A stretch of 64,000 nt of DNA from RPQJ01 sp963744735 (GCA_963744735.1 CAVUVH010000002.1:1-64000); one strand, 5' to 3'; shown: positions 1-10,982, counted from the first letter of the stretch. The notes: generated by a model from the sequence alone, not told the origin. Translations and numbers: made by a program.

Positions 1-1096
1 CGCATCACGCTGTCCGTGCTGTTCATCGGCGGGCTGATCGGCGGCTCGCTCTGGATCCTGTCGCCGTTTCTCGGCGCCTTCATCTGGGCGACGATGATCG
101 TGGTGGCGACCTGGCCGCTGCTGCGGCGCGTCGAGCGCTGCTTCGGGGGGCGTCGTGCACCCGGCGGTAGCCGTGATGTCGCTCGGTCTGCTTGCCATCC
201 TGATCGTGCCGCTCGGGGTTGCGCTGCAGGCGATCCTCGGTCACGCAGACGAATTCGTCGCGCTGCTCGAGCGACTCCCGCAAATGCAGTTGCCGGCCGC
301 GCCGGAATGGCTCGACAGGATTCCCGTCGCCGGCGCGCGTATCGAGGCGGCCTGGAACCAGTTGGCTGGCGAGGGCTTTGCCAACCTCATGGTGCAGGCG
401 CAGCCGCATTTTCGTTCCGTCGGCGCATGGCTCGCGCAACATGCAGGCGGCTTTGCCATGTTGCTGGTGCAGTTCGTGCTGATCGTGATTCTGTCTGCCG
501 TGTTGTATGCGGGCGGCGAATCCTGGGCGGCATGGGTGCGTGGTTTCGCACGCAGGCTTGCCGACGAGCAGGGCGATCGCATGGTCGTGCTTGCAGGCCA
601 GGCGATCCGTGGTGTCGCACTCGGGGTCGTGGTCACTGCGCTCGTGCAGTCGATCCTCGGTGGCATCGGGCTCGCGATCGTCGGCGTTCCTTTCGCGGGA
701 GTGCTGACGGCCATCATGTTCGTGCTCTGCATCGCGCAACTCGGGCCCCTCATCGTGCTGCTCGGGGCGACCGCCTGGGCGTACGGCAGCCTGGGTGCCG
801 GCTGGGGCACCTTCATGCTGGTGTGGGCGCTCGTGATCGGCCTGATGGACAACTTCCTGCGGCCAATGCTGATCAAGCGGGGCGCCGATCTGCCGCTGCT
901 GCTGATCTTCGCCGGAGTGATCGGCGGGCTTGTGGCCTTCGGCATCGTCGGCATATTCGTCGGGCCGGTCGTGCTGGCGGTGGCCTACACCCTGCTCGAC
1001 AGCTGGATTGCAGCTGATACGCGCCGGAAAGCCGGTCGCGCAGAATGCGGGTACAGGGGTCGCGCAATGAACAACATGACATGCATCACCAGGTGA
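1..1096 (+). CDS. AI-2E family transporter (YdiK-like permease), 5' truncated, frameshifted
   Basis: This is an inner-membrane permease of the AI-2E/PerM superfamily, resembling E. coli YdiK along its whole visible length: an N-terminal hydrophobic pair ending in ATWPLL, and a C-terminal half with VVVTALVQSILGGIGLA and a DNFLRPMLIKRGADLPLLL signature. The start lies upstream of the window. The reading frame breaks at about 145-155, next to a run of six G; the remaining 155-1096 reads open. The native substrate of this family is poorly known, and 'AI-2 exporter' should not be assumed. The following efflux-type genes suggest an export role. Family assignment is firm; function is not. Confidence 0.88.
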
Positions 1097-1104
1097 GGAT
1101 GACG

Positions 1105-1669
1105 ATGACTCAAACACCATCCATCAGGAGCGCGCGGACACGCCTCGTGTCTGCTGGTCGCGTCACTGGCTGCGCTGCTTGCGGCGTTGCCGGCACACGC
1201 GTCGTTCATGCAAGGCGAGACGCTGGCAAAGGCGGCCAACGTGCTTGCCATCGTCGTGATCGTCCTGGTGCCGATCATCGGCATCGTGGTCTTCTGGATG
1301 GTGCACGTGCTGCCGGAGAAGATCGCGCACAAGCGCCAGCACCCGCAGCAGGAGGCTATCCAGGTGCTGTGCCTGCTGTCGCTCGTGTTCGGCGGCCTGC
1401 TCTGGCCGATTGCCTGGCTCTGGGCTTACAGCAAACCGGTGCTCTACAAGATGGCGTACGGCACCGACAAGCACGAAAGCCACGAGGCCGTACCCGCCGC
1501 GGCAGCGGGTGTTGAGACGGGCAGCTTGCGCAATGACGTCGCCCGCGTCCGTGCAGACCTCGAGCGAATCGTGTCGCAGGACGGGGCACCCAGCGAGTTG
1601 TCGGAAATCCGCGATCGCCTGGCCGCCCTCGAACCCAGGCTCGCGAGCAGGGTGCAGGAGTCACGCTGA
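1105..1669 (+). CDS. DUF3302 small inner-membrane protein (YiaW-like), frameshifted in the signal peptide
   Basis: The first codons (from ATG 1105, behind an AGGTGAGG ribosome site) read MTQTPSIRSARTRLV. After a one-base shift near 1155 they continue as a leucine/alanine-rich signal peptide ending LPAHA. Two membrane segments follow (AANVLAIVVIVLVPII and LLSLVFGGLLWPIAWLW) around a HKRQHPQQEAI loop, then a charged helical tail. This is the DUF3302 pattern of E. coli YiaW, which is also encoded next to a HlyD protein (YiaV). The stop shares one base with the next start (TGATG), so translation is probably coupled. Its job is unknown; it is probably a membrane partner of the adjacent fusion protein. 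Confidence 0.8.
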
Positions 1670-2809
1670 TGGAAATCATCCTGCTTGGCATCTACGCCGC
1701 CATCGTCTGGCTCATTTTCATCAAGTTCAAGTGGCTGCCCTGGAACACGGTGAGCCAGGTCACCGTCGCCATCATCCCGATCGTCGCCTTGACGGTCCTG
1801 ATCCTCACGTTGAACGTCGTGGCGCCGTCGTCGGCCGACGTACGGGTCTTCAAGTACACGGTCCCGATCGTCTCGCAGGTGCGCGGCCGGGTGATCGAAG
1901 TGCCCGTGGAAGAGGGCAACCGCCTGGTGAAGAAGGGCGACGTGCTGTTCCGGGTCGACCCGACGCCGTACCAACTGACCGTGAACAGCCTGATGGCGCA
2001 GCTCGTCGGTGCGAAGGGCGGCAGCGAGCAGTTGCGTGAGCAATTGCGGTCGGCCGAGGGCAACACGGCTGCCATCCGCTCTCGAATCAAGCTTACGCAG
2101 ACTCGCGTGCAGCAGAATCGTGAGCTGGCGGCCACAGGTGCCGGCAATCGCTTCGACCTGGAGCAGTCCGAGACCGACCTCAAGGACCTCGATGCGCAAT
2201 TGAGCACGGCCATGGCCAACGAAGCGCAGGTCCGTGCACAGTTGACCGCGACGGTCGGTGGCGACATTGCCTCGGTCGCCAAGATCAAGGCCGACCTGGC
2301 CAACGCGGAGTGGGAACTCGAGCAGACCACCATCCGCTCGCCCTGCGATTGCTACGTCATCAACCTGGCCTTGCGGCCCGGCGCGTTCGTTGCGGGCATG
2401 CCATTCAATCCGGTGATGACGCTCGTCGAGGCGGACGGCCAGGTCGTAGCGCTGTTCAACCAGAACGAATTGCACCAGATCGCGCCCGGCAATTACGCGG
2501 AGTTCTCCCTGAAGACAAATCCGGGACGCGTCGTTCGCGCCAAGGTCGATTCGATCATCTGGGCGCAGGGCATGGGCCAGATGCAGCAGAGCGGCACGAT
2601 CCCGATGACGGGAGTGCTGGCGGCGCCGCCGAATCGCTTCGCGGTCAAGTTCGACATCGACGAAGAGGATCGTGACCTGCTCGTTGCCGCCGGTGCGGCG
2701 GGCCACGCTGCGGTCTACACCGAGCAGCGGCAAGGCCATCCACATCCTGCGCATGGTGATCCTGCGCGTCGGCGCTTACATGGATTACCTGATCCTCAAG
2801 ATGCATTGA
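1669..2809 (+). CDS. HlyD-family membrane fusion protein (YiaV-like), frameshift near the 3' end
   Basis: This is a periplasmic adaptor of a tripartite export system. It has an N-terminal membrane anchor, then a barrel/lipoyl segment (VRGRVIEVPVEEGNRLVKKGDVLF), a long coiled-coil hairpin at about residues 105-210, the second lipoyl half (WELEQTTIRSPCDCYV) and a beta-barrel. A shift at about 2725 destroys the annotated tail. In the restored frame the protein ends with AIHILRMVILRVGAYMDYLILKMH and stops at 2809, matching the conserved YiaV C-terminus. It lies between a DUF3302 protein and a NodT outer-membrane factor, forming an efflux set. The exported compound cannot be inferred. Confidence 0.88.
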
Positions 2810-2813
2810 TGCC

Positions 2814-4232
2814 ATGAACACTCGCAACACAACGCTTGCGCTGGTGGTCATCGCCACGCTCTCTGCCTGTGCATTGCAGCCGGCACCGAAGCCGGAGGAT
2901 TACCGCGCCGAGGCTCTTGGCGGCGTGAAGCCTCCGGCCCAGTGGACGGCGGCAGGCGCGGCGGCAGAGCCGGTCGCCGGTTCACTGGCTGGCCACGTTC
3001 GGTGACCCGCGGCTCGACGCGCTGGTGACCGAGGCGATGGCGAACAACCTCGACCTGAAGGTCGCGGCTGCACGCGTGCAGGTCGCCTCCGAGTACGTGA
3101 AGCTCGCCGATTCGACGCTCTGGCCACAGGTAAACCTGCTGGCCCGCGGAGGCGGCGAGATGGGGGGCGACGCGAGCGGACTCAACGGGGTCGGGCTGTA
3201 CGCGAACTGGGAACTCGACCTGTGGGGCCGGGTGCGATCGGCACGCGCAGCCACCGAAGCGACTTACGGTTCAGCCGTTGCGGACGCCGAGTACGCGCGG
3301 CAGTCGGTCGCGGCGCTGGTGGCCAAGGCCTATTTCCTCGCTGTCGAAGCGTCGCTGCAGTTGCGGCTCGCACGAAGAGACGGTCGCAACGTCGCAGCAA
3401 CTGGTCACGTTTGCCGAACAGCGTCAGCGCATCGGCAAGGGCGATGGCTACGACGCGGCGATTGCGCGTGGCAATCTCGAGACCTTGCGCGACACCGTCG
3501 AGAAGCTGACGCTGTCGCGCGGGCAGGCACTGCGTGCACTCGAAGTGCTGGTCGGACGCTATCCCGCGGCGGATGTGGAGGTCGCAACGCAGCTGGCGCA
3601 GCCGCCGGGGCCAGTCCCGGCTGGCCTGCCGTCGGAACTGCTGGAACGGCGTCCGGACGTCGTCGCAGCCGACAGGCGTGTCGCCGCTGCGTTCTACGGC
3701 GTCCAGGAAGCCAAGGCGGCTCGGCTGCCGAGCATCTCGCTGACGGCATCGGTCAGCGACATCTCCAGCGACCTGTTCGTGCTCAAGAACAGCGACAACC
3801 CGATGTGGAGTGCGGGCGCAAGCCTGCTGCAACCGGTCTTCAATGCGGGTGCGCTGCAGACACAGGTCCGCATCCGCACGGCGGAGCAGAAGCAGTCGAT
3901 TGCCGAGTACGGGCAGATCGGGGCCCGCGCGTTCGCGGAAGTCGAGGACGCGTTGTCGGCCGAGTTTGCAGCAAGCCGGCGCGAGGCTGTCCTTGCCCGT
4001 GCGGTCGCGGAGAACCAGACCGCGCTGGAGTTCTGCGCAGCAGCGCTTCAAGGTCGGCTCCGGCGACATGCGGGCGGTCTCGCAGCAGCAACTCGCGGTA
4101 TTCGGGACGACGTCCGCGCTGCTGCGAGTGCAGTCCGAGCGACTCGTCCAGCGAGTCAATCTGTACCTGGCCCTTGGGGGCGGATTCGAAGCGGCACCGG
4201 CGGCGACGCCGGTCGCGCAAACGAAGGAGTGA
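2814..4232 (+). CDS. NodT-family outer-membrane efflux lipoprotein, three frameshifts
   Basis: This is the outer-membrane channel subunit of the efflux set. It begins with a lipoprotein signal (LSAC lipobox at about residue 19) followed by the family's early segment, restored as WLATFGDPRLDALVTEAM after a shift near 2985. Two TolC-type repeats follow: ANNLDLKVAAARVQVA with LYANWELDLWGRVRSA, and LPSELLERRPDVVAADRRVAAAF with LLQPVFNAGALQTQVR. LLERRPDV is a hallmark of NodT proteins. Further shifts fall near 3375 and 4035. The repaired length of about 470 residues is normal. It starts five bases after the HlyD gene, so one operon is likely. Confidence 0.88.
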
Positions 4233-4235
4233 GTC

Positions 4236-5919
4236 ATGACCTGGCTGCAAGGGATCCTGCAGGCGCACCCGGAGATCGCGTTCTTCCTGGTGCTCGGTCT
4301 TGGGTTACCTGTTTGGCAAGGTAGCTTTCGGCAGCTTCAAGCTCGGCGCCGTGACGGGCACGCTGCTTGCGGGTGTGCTGGTCGGGCAACTCGGCGTATC
4401 GCTGCCGAACGAGGTCAAGCAGTGCTTTTTCCTGCTGTTTCTCTTCTCGATCGGTTTTCGGACGGGCCCGCAGTTCTTTCGCGGTCTCAAGAGCGACGGA
4501 CTCGCGCATGCGGCCTTGGCCGCGATTGTCGCCACGACGGGCCTCGTCGTCGCATTCATCGTGGCCAAGGCATTCGGTTACGACGCCGGAACGGCAGCGG
4601 GGCTGGTTGCAGGAGCGCTGACCGAGTCGGCGACCATTGGAACCGCGATGGACGCGATTGCGCGCCTCGACCTGTCCACGGCCGAAAGGGCTGCGCTGGC
4701 AAACAACATTCCCGTCGCGTTCGCGGTCACGTATCTGGTCGGGGTGATCGGCGCAGCCTGGGTGCTGTCGCAGCTTGCGCCCCGGCTCCTGCGCGTGGAC
4801 CTGGCCGAAGAGTGTCGCAAGCTCGAGGAGGAGATGAGAGGCGGCGTATCCGCCCAACATTCCGCGCGGCGGGAGTTCGAGTTCCGCGCGTATGCGGTGG
4901 ATCCGGGCTCGGGTCTCGTCGGTCGCAGCCTGGCCGACCTGGAGGCGCTGGCACCGCGGATCTTTGTCGAGCAGGTGCGCCGCCGCGGGGACATCGTCGC
5001 GAGCCGTGACGTGCCGGTCCTCAGGGAGGGGGACGTGGTGGCAGTCGCGGGACGGCGTACGACGCTCGTGGAGGTGCTGGAAGCACCCGGCAGCGGCCTG
5101 CGGGAAGTTGACGACCGCGAGCTCCTCGAGGTCCCGAGCGACGTCGTTGACGTCGTCGTGACGAACAAGGCGATCGAAGGACGGACTCTTGCCGATCTCG
5201 CGCTGGATGAGGCTTCGCGAGGCGTGTTCCTGCGGACGATCACACGGGCCGGCACAGACTTGGGGAGGCTGGCCGACACGATAGTCCACCGGGGCGACGT
5301 CCTGACGCTCGTCGGGTCCGCGGCGAGCACGACGCGGGCGATCGAGGCCATCGGTGTCGCAGACCGAGTCACCGACGTGACGGACATGATGGTCGTCGCA
5401 ACCGGAATCGTCGCCGGGGCGCTCATCGGCCTGCCTGCGCTCCACATCGGTGGTGTGGAGATCGGATTGAGCCTGCCGGTCGGCGTGCTCCTCGGCGGAT
5501 TGGTCTGTGGCTGGCTGCGCTCGGTGCGGCCGAGCCTGTTCGGGCAAATTCCAGGGCCCACGCTGTGGATCTTCGAGTCCATCGGACTCGCGGGCTTCGT
5601 GGCCGTCGTGGGCCTCAATGCCGGGCCGGACTTCGTGCAGGGACTGAAGGAGAGCGGCTTGAGCCTGTTGCTTGCCGGCACCCTGACGGTTTCCATCGCG
5701 CTGCTGATCGGCGTGCTGGTTGGACGGTGGATTTTCAAAATGCACCCTGGCGTGCTGCTCGGCGTGTGCGCCGGCGCATGCACGGCCACGCCTGCGCTTG
5801 CAGCCATCCAGGAAGCAGCGAAGAGCACTGTGCCCTCGATGGGATATGGCGTGGCCTATGCCGTAGGCAACGTGATGCTGGCCATCTGGGGCACGGTGAT
5901 CGTGGCGTTGATGACATGA
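4236..5919 (+). CDS. aspT: Aspartate:alanine antiporter (AspT/AAE family), first copy, frameshifted
   Basis: This membrane antiporter of the AAE family has two copies of the YidE/YbjL duplication domain on either side of a cytoplasmic RCK_C-like segment (about residues 205-370). Visible landmarks include FFLLFLFSIGFRTGPQFFRGLK in the N-terminal half and GLNAGPDFVQGLKESGLSLL in the C-terminal half. A shift near 4305 separates the first 23 residues (MTWLQGILQAHPEIAFFLVLG) from the rest. AspT exchanges external aspartate for internal alanine; with AspD this consumes a cytoplasmic proton and generates proton motive force. The following genes support that role. It diverges clearly from the copy at 5949, so the two may differ in substrate. 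Confidence 0.88.
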
Positions 5920-5948
5920 GCGGGCGCCACGGCGTCAAGGGGTAACGT

Positions 5949-7646
5949 ATGGGAATTTGGCAATGGATCGTCGAAACACTCCGCGCGTACCCGGAACTGG
6001 CTATTTTCCTGGCGCTCGCGGTCGGATTCTTCATCGGGCCCAAGAAGCTGGCGGGCTTCAGCCTGGGTAACGTCACTGCGACGCTGCTCGCAGCGGTTGC
6101 GATCGGACAACTCGGCATGGCGGTGCCGGGCCCGATCAAGTCCACGTTCTTCCTGCTGTTCCTGTTCGCCGTCGGTTACGGCGTGGGGCCGCAGTTCTTC
6201 CGCGGGCTCGGCAAGGAGGGTCCGAAGCAGATCCTTTTCTCTGTGATCGTGCTGGCGCTGTGCCTGCTGGTGCCGATCGTGTGCGCGAAGCTCGCAGGCC
6301 TCGATCTTGGGTACGCAGTCGGCTTGTACGCCGGGTCGCAGACCATCTCGGCCTCGATCGGCGTGGCGTCGGACCAGATCAATCGCCTCGGACTCCCGGT
6401 CGATCAGGCCAAGGCTTACCTCGACGCGATACCGATCGGCTACGCCGTGACATACATCTTCGGCACCATCGGGTCCGCAATCGTGCTGGCGCAGATCGGC
6501 CCGAAGCTGATCGGCGTCGACCTTGCGGCCGCGTGCGCCGAGTACGAGAAGCAGATGGGCGGCGGCCAGGTCGGGCAGGACCCTGGCATCTTCTCGGCCT
6601 ACCGTCACGTCGAAGTCCGTGCCTATCGCATCGACGCGGCGAGCGGCCTGACCGGCAAGCCGGTGCGTGAGTTGTTTCCGGGCCTGCGCATCTTCGTCGA
6701 GCGCATCCGTCGCGGTGACCGATTCATCGATGCGGATGCCGACAGCGTGCTCGAGCCCGGTGATGTCGTGTCGATCTCCGGGCCGCGCGACGCGCTGGTG
6801 GAGAAAGTCGAGTCGGTCGTTCCGGAGGTCGACGACAAGGGCTTGCTCGACATGCCCGTCACGATGGTGGATGTCTTCGTGCGCAGCAAGGCGGTCAACG
6901 GCAAGACACTGCGTGAGGTCGCAGACCTGCCGGCAACGCGCGGCATCTACCTGCGCAAGATCACGCGCAGCATGGTCGAGATCCCGATCCTGCCGGAGAC
7001 GGAAATACTCCGTGGCGACATCCTCACGATTGCCGGCAGCACCCGTCACGTGGACGCTGCCGTTGCCGAACTCGGCCATGCCGACCGGCCGGTCGAGTCC
7101 ACCGATCTCGCCGTCGTCTCTGCCGGCATCGTCATCGGCGGCCTGATCGGGGCGCTCACCTACGTGGCGGGCGGCCTTCCGATCAGCCTTTCGACTTCGG
7201 GCGGCGCGCTGCTCGCCGGCCTGGTGCTGGGGTACCTGCGCACCATTCATCCGACCTTCGGCAACATCCCGGGGCCCGCGCTCTGGCTCATGAATACGCT
7301 CGGGCTCAACATCTTCATCGCGATCGTCGGTATCAGCGCAGGCCCGGGCTTCGTCTCCGGCCTGCAGCAGGTCGGCCTGAGCCTGTTCCTGTGGGGCATG
7401 GTCGCGACGACGATTCCGCTCGTCATCGCCATCCTGCTCGGTCACTTCGTTTTCAAGTTTCACCCCGCGATCCTGTTCGGCGTCTGCGCCGGCGTGCGCA
7501 CCACGACGGCTGCGCTTGGAATGATCCAGGAGGCGGCAAAGAGCAAGGTACCGGCGCTCGGCTACGGCATGCCTTACGCCATCGGCAATACGCTGCTGAC
7601 CATCTTCGGCATGGTGATCGTGCTGATGCTGGCTGGCGGATCCTGA
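5949..7646 (+). CDS. aspT: Aspartate:alanine antiporter (AspT/AAE family), second copy, intact
   Basis: This is an intact 565-residue AspT homologue with the same layout as its upstream neighbour: membrane half, central RCK_C-like cytoplasmic segment (FSAYRHVEVRAYRIDAASGL onward), then a second membrane half ending GMPYAIGNTLLTIFGMVIVLML. It starts 29 bases after the first copy behind a GGGGTAACGT stretch and ends 33 bases before the aspartate decarboxylase. The direct link to aspD makes aspartate-in/alanine-out exchange the most likely function. Tandem antiporter copies could widen affinity, or cover other dicarboxylate/amino-acid pairs such as succinate; the sequence does not settle this. 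Confidence 0.92.
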   Translation: MGIWQWIVETLRAYPELAIFLALAVGFFIGPKKLAGFSLGNVTATLLAAVAIGQLGMAVPGPIKSTFFLLFLFAVGYGVGPQFFRGLGKEGPKQILFSVIVLALCLLVPIVCAKLAGLDLGYAVGLYAGSQTISASIGVASDQINRLGLPVDQAKAYLDAIPIGYAVTYIFGTIGSAIVLAQIGPKLIGVDLAAACAEYEKQMGGGQVGQDPGIFSAYRHVEVRAYRIDAASGLTGKPVRELFPGLRIFVERIRRGDRFIDADADSVLEPGDVVSISGPRDALVEKVESVVPEVDDKGLLDMPVTMVDVFVRSKAVNGKTLREVADLPATRGIYLRKITRSMVEIPILPETEILRGDILTIAGSTRHVDAAVAELGHADRPVESTDLAVVSAGIVIGGLIGALTYVAGGLPISLSTSGGALLAGLVLGYLRTIHPTFGNIPGPALWLMNTLGLNIFIAIVGISAGPGFVSGLQQVGLSLFLWGMVATTIPLVIAILLGHFVFKFHPAILFGVCAGVRTTTAALGMIQEAAKSKVPALGYGMPYAIGNTLLTIFGMVIVLMLAGGS

Positions 7647-7679
7647 TTCACAGCGGCTACCGCCGCGAGGAACATCGAC

Positions 7680-9340
7680 ATGGACATCATGAAACTGCGC
7701 GAATACGAGGGCCTGAGCCCGTTCGAGATCAAGGACTTCCTCGCCAAGGCGGCGAGCAAGGTGGCGGGTACGTCGGCGGTCACCTATCTCAATGCTGGCC
7801 GCGGCAACCCGAACTGGATCGCGACCGAGCCGCGCGAGGCGTTCTTCCTGCTCGGGCAGTTCGCGCTCGTCGAGAGCAAGCGGGTCATGGACCTGCCGCC
7901 CGGCGTCGGCGGCATGCCCAAGGCACGGGGCATCGCCTCGAGAATGTCTGCCTGGCTCGGCAAGCATGCGGAAATGCCGGGTGCCGGGTTCCTCGGCGCG
8001 CTCGTGCCGTGGGCCGTGCAGAAGTTCGGCTTCGACGCCGACAAGTTCGTGCACGAGCTGGTGGATTCGATCATCGGCGACAACTACCCCGTGCCGGACC
8101 GCATGCTGGTGCACAACGAGCAGGTCGTGCACGAGTACCTGCAGTGGGCAATGTGCGGCTCGCCGCGACCCAAGGGCAAGTTCAAGCTGTATGCGGTCGA
8201 AGGCGGCACGGCGGCGATGTGCTACATCTTCAAGTCGATGAAGACCAACCGGCTGCTGAATGCCGGCGACACCATCGCGCTTGCCACGCCGATCTTCACG
8301 CCGTACCTGGAGATGCCGCACCTCGAGGACTATGACCTCAAGATCGTGAACATCCAGGCCACGCAGGAGAATCGCTGGCAGTTCGATGACGCGGAACTGG
8401 ACAAGCTGCTCGACCCGAAGATCAAGGCGTTCTTCGTGGTCAATCCCGGCAATCCGAGCGCAGTGGCCCTGAGCGAGAAGACCATCGCGAAGATCGGCGC
8501 CATCCTGAAGAAGCGACCGGACCTGATCCTGCTCACCGATGACGTGTATGGCACGTTCGTGCCGGGCTTCCGTTCGCTGCTGGGCGCCTACCCGTACAAC
8601 ACCATCGGGGTCTATTCCTACAGCAAGTACTTCGGCTGCACCGGCTGGCGCCTCGGCGTGATCGCGGTGCACGAGGACAACCTGTTCGACAAGCTGATCG
8701 CGCAGCACCCGGAGCCGGTGCTGAAGAAGATCGACAAGCGCTACGGCGCGCTGACGCTCGAGCCGCGCAAGCTGCGCTTCATCGACCGCATCGTGGCCGA
8801 CAGCCGCGACGTGGCGCTGAACCATACCGCGGGCCTCTCGCTGCCGCAGCAGGTGATGATGCTGCTGTTCTCGGCCTACGAGCTGATGGACACCAAGAAG
8901 CACTACCAGAAGGCCTGCATGGGCATCGTCAAGAAGCGCGTGGAGGCGACGCTCGAGGGCTTGGGGCTCGAGGTCCCGCCGAACGAGCTGCACGACAACT
9001 ATTACGGCCTGATCGACTTCGAGTACTGGGCGCGCAAGAACCTGGGCGAGGACGTCGTCGCATGGATGAAGGAGAACGTCCATCCGCTCGACATCGTCTT
9101 CCGGCTGGCCGAGGACCACGGCATCGTGCTGCTGAACGGCAGCGGCTTCGAGGCGCCGGACTGGTCGGTGCGGGTGTCGTTCGCCAACCTCGACGATCAT
9201 GTCTATGACGACATCGGTCGTGCCGTGAGGGCGGTGGCCCGCAGTTACCGGCAGGCGTACGAGGCATCCAAGGGCAAAGCAGCGAGGCGGCCAAGACGGC
9301 CAAGGCGAAGGCCGCGCCGAAGCCGCGCGCCAAGAAGTAA
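7680..9340 (+). CDS. aspD: Aspartate 4-decarboxylase (AspD), PLP enzyme, frameshift at the C-terminus
   Basis: This cytoplasmic fold-type I PLP enzyme converts L-aspartate to L-alanine and CO2. The protein is full length (about 550 residues) with the cofactor-lysine region YSYSKYFGCTGWRLG, the upstream TDDVYG aspartate/tyrosine motif, and the family's N-terminal extension before TYLNAGRGNPNW. A one-base slip near 9278 removes the stop and artificially joins the gene to the asparaginase. In the restored frame it ends in a lysine/alanine-rich tail and stops at 9340. A bare aminotransferase function is an alternative, but the length and AspT neighbours favour the decarboxylase. Confidence 0.93.
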
Positions 9341-9401
9341 TTACCAATCAAGGAAATGCGGCCGGCGCAGGGCCGGCCGCCCACCAATCGGAGAGACAGA
9401 C

Positions 9402-10469
9402 ATGAAACCCAGATCAATCATTCTGAGCGTCGCAACGCTCGTCGCCCTGGGCGGTTTTGCCGCCAGCCTGCAGGCTGCGGACCTGCCGACGATCAAAGTG
9501 CTCGCGACCGGTGGCACGATCGCGGGCGCGCAGGCGAGCGCGACCGACTACGGCTACAAGTCCGGCGCCTATGACGTGAACTCGCTGCTCAGCGCCGTGC
9601 CGAACCTCGACAAGCTGGCCGTGATCACGGGCGAGCAGGTCGCGAACATCGGCAGCCAGGACATGAACGACGAGGTCTGGCTCAAGCTCGCGAAGCGCGT
9701 CAATGCGGTCCTGGCCGAATCCGGCACCGACGGCGTCCTGATCACGCACGGCACGGATACGCTCGAAGAGACCAGCTACTTCCTGTCGCTGGTCACCAAG
9801 AGCGACAAGCCGGTCGTGATGGTGGGCTCGATGCGTCCGGCGACGGCCATCAGCGCCGACGGTCCCGGCAACATCTACAACGGCGTGGCCGTGGTCGCCG
9901 ACCCGCGCGCGACGGGCAAGGGCACGCTCGTCGTGCTGAACGACACGATCCACTACGCGCGCAACGTGATGAAGACCGACACGACCAGCGTGCAGACCTT
10001 CCAGAGCCTGAACCGCGGTCCGGCCGGCGTGGCGCATACCGGCAAGATCCAATGGTTCGAGCCGATGGACAAGAAGCTGGGCAAGGCCAGCGAGTTCTCG
10101 GTGGACGGTCTCGACAAGCTGCCGCGGGTGGACGTGATCTATGCGCACGCCAACATGAGCGCCGACCTGATCGATGCGGCCATCAGGAATGGTGCCAAGG
10201 GCATCGTGATCGCGGGCGTCGGTGACGGCAACATGACCACGCCGGCACTCGACGTGCTGACCAAGGCGGCGAAGAGCGGCGTCGTGGTGGTGCGAAGCAC
10301 CCGCCTGGCGGAGGGCATCACGCTCCGCAACAACGAAGTGAACGACGACGAGAAGGGCTTCGTTGCATCGGGTGAGCTGAATCCGGCCAAGTCGCGCGTG
10401 TTGCTGCAACTCGCGTTGACGAAGACCAACGACCCGGTGCGGATCCAGAAGATGTTCTACGAGTATTGA
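9402..10469 (+). CDS. ansB: Type II (periplasmic) L-asparaginase
   Basis: The protein hydrolyses asparagine to aspartate and ammonia outside the cytoplasm. ATG 9402 follows GGAGAGACAG and opens a clear signal peptide (MKPRSIILSVATLVALGGFA, cleaved near LQA-ADLP). Both catalytic threonine motifs are present: VLATGGTIAG near the mature N-terminus and LITHGTDTLEET about 80 residues later. The 355-residue length is normal for type II enzymes. Directly following aspT-aspT-aspD, it would supply aspartate to the antiporter from external asparagine. Glutaminase side activity is possible in this family. Confidence 0.93.
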   Translation: MKPRSIILSVATLVALGGFAASLQAADLPTIKVLATGGTIAGAQASATDYGYKSGAYDVNSLLSAVPNLDKLAVITGEQVANIGSQDMNDEVWLKLAKRVNAVLAESGTDGVLITHGTDTLEETSYFLSLVTKSDKPVVMVGSMRPATAISADGPGNIYNGVAVVADPRATGKGTLVVLNDTIHYARNVMKTDTTSVQTFQSLNRGPAGVAHTGKIQWFEPMDKKLGKASEFSVDGLDKLPRVDVIYAHANMSADLIDAAIRNGAKGIVIAGVGDGNMTTPALDVLTKAAKSGVVVVRSTRLAEGITLRNNEVNDDEKGFVASGELNPAKSRVLLQLALTKTNDPVRIQKMFYEY

Positions 10470-10524
10470 GCCCGACTCGAGCTCAGCCGTCTGCTGAGCG
10501 CTCTGATTCGGTCAGGTGAAGTAT

Positions 10525-10565
10525 GGGCGGGTGTGCAGCACAGATGCGTGCCTGCACACCCGCCC
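10525..10565. terminator. Long perfect hairpin between convergent genes
   Basis: Arms at 10525-10538 (GGGCGGGTGTGCAG) and 10552-10565 pair perfectly over 14 bp around a 13-base loop. The hairpin lies between the converging asparaginase gene and the minus-strand lipoprotein gene. There is no T-run on either side, so it may be a bidirectional attenuator or mRNA-end protector rather than a classical intrinsic terminator. A smaller GCTCAG/CTGAGC stem at 10481-10499 precedes it. Confidence 0.6.
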
Positions 10566-10579
10566 GATTACTAGAACGC

Positions 10580-10982
10580 TCAGCGACGTCCGCGAGGCAT
10601 CGGCCGCGGTGCGGGCCGCGGCGACGGACGGCTGGTCGGCCGGCTGGCATACGACGGTCGCGCGGACGGCATCGGCGCAGGCTTCGTGGACGGGCGATTC
10701 GCTTCGGCCGGCAGCGTCGTCGGCCGGTCCGGGTAGTTGCCCGCACCGCCGCCGTTGCCCGGTCGGTCCGGCGGCACGACCACGACCGGCGGGTAACCAC
10801 CCGGGTAGTAGCCGGGGTAATAGCCGCCCCCGTAGTAGCCGCCGTAGCCATAGCCCACGCTGACGCTGGTGGAGTGCCCGCCGTAGCTGGAGTCGCCGCC
10901 GTCACTGGCACATCCGCCAAGTCATTGCAACTGTCGCCAGTACCGCGGCAACCGTGGCGAGTCGGGCCAGAGGTCCAGTCAT
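10580..10982 (-). CDS. Small glycine/tyrosine/proline-rich lipoprotein, frameshifted
   Basis: The start (ATG at 10982) overlaps the stop of the VOC gene as ATGA. The first codons read MTGPLARLATVAAVLATVA. After a shift near 10922 the frame continues with a lipobox LGGCASDGGD, then a low-complexity segment of GYGYGG/GGYYPGYYPGG repeats, a PPVVVVPPDRP stretch and an arginine/proline-rich tail ending PRGRR. This looks like a surface or periplasmic low-complexity lipoprotein of unknown function. It shares an operon with sarcosine oxidase genes but gives no functional clue. Confidence 0.62.

Noticed and set aside
5856..9347. A 1,163-codon open frame on the minus strand opposite aspT and aspD
   Set aside because: It is antisense to two clearly conserved genes, its translation is low-complexity (rich in H, R, D, V, L) and matches no family; it arises from high GC and codon bias.
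7680..10469. An apparent fusion of aspartate decarboxylase and asparaginase
   Set aside because: The junction is an arginine/proline-rich shadow created by a one-base slip near 9278; the true aspD stop (9340) and a separate asparaginase signal peptide with its own ribosome site are present.
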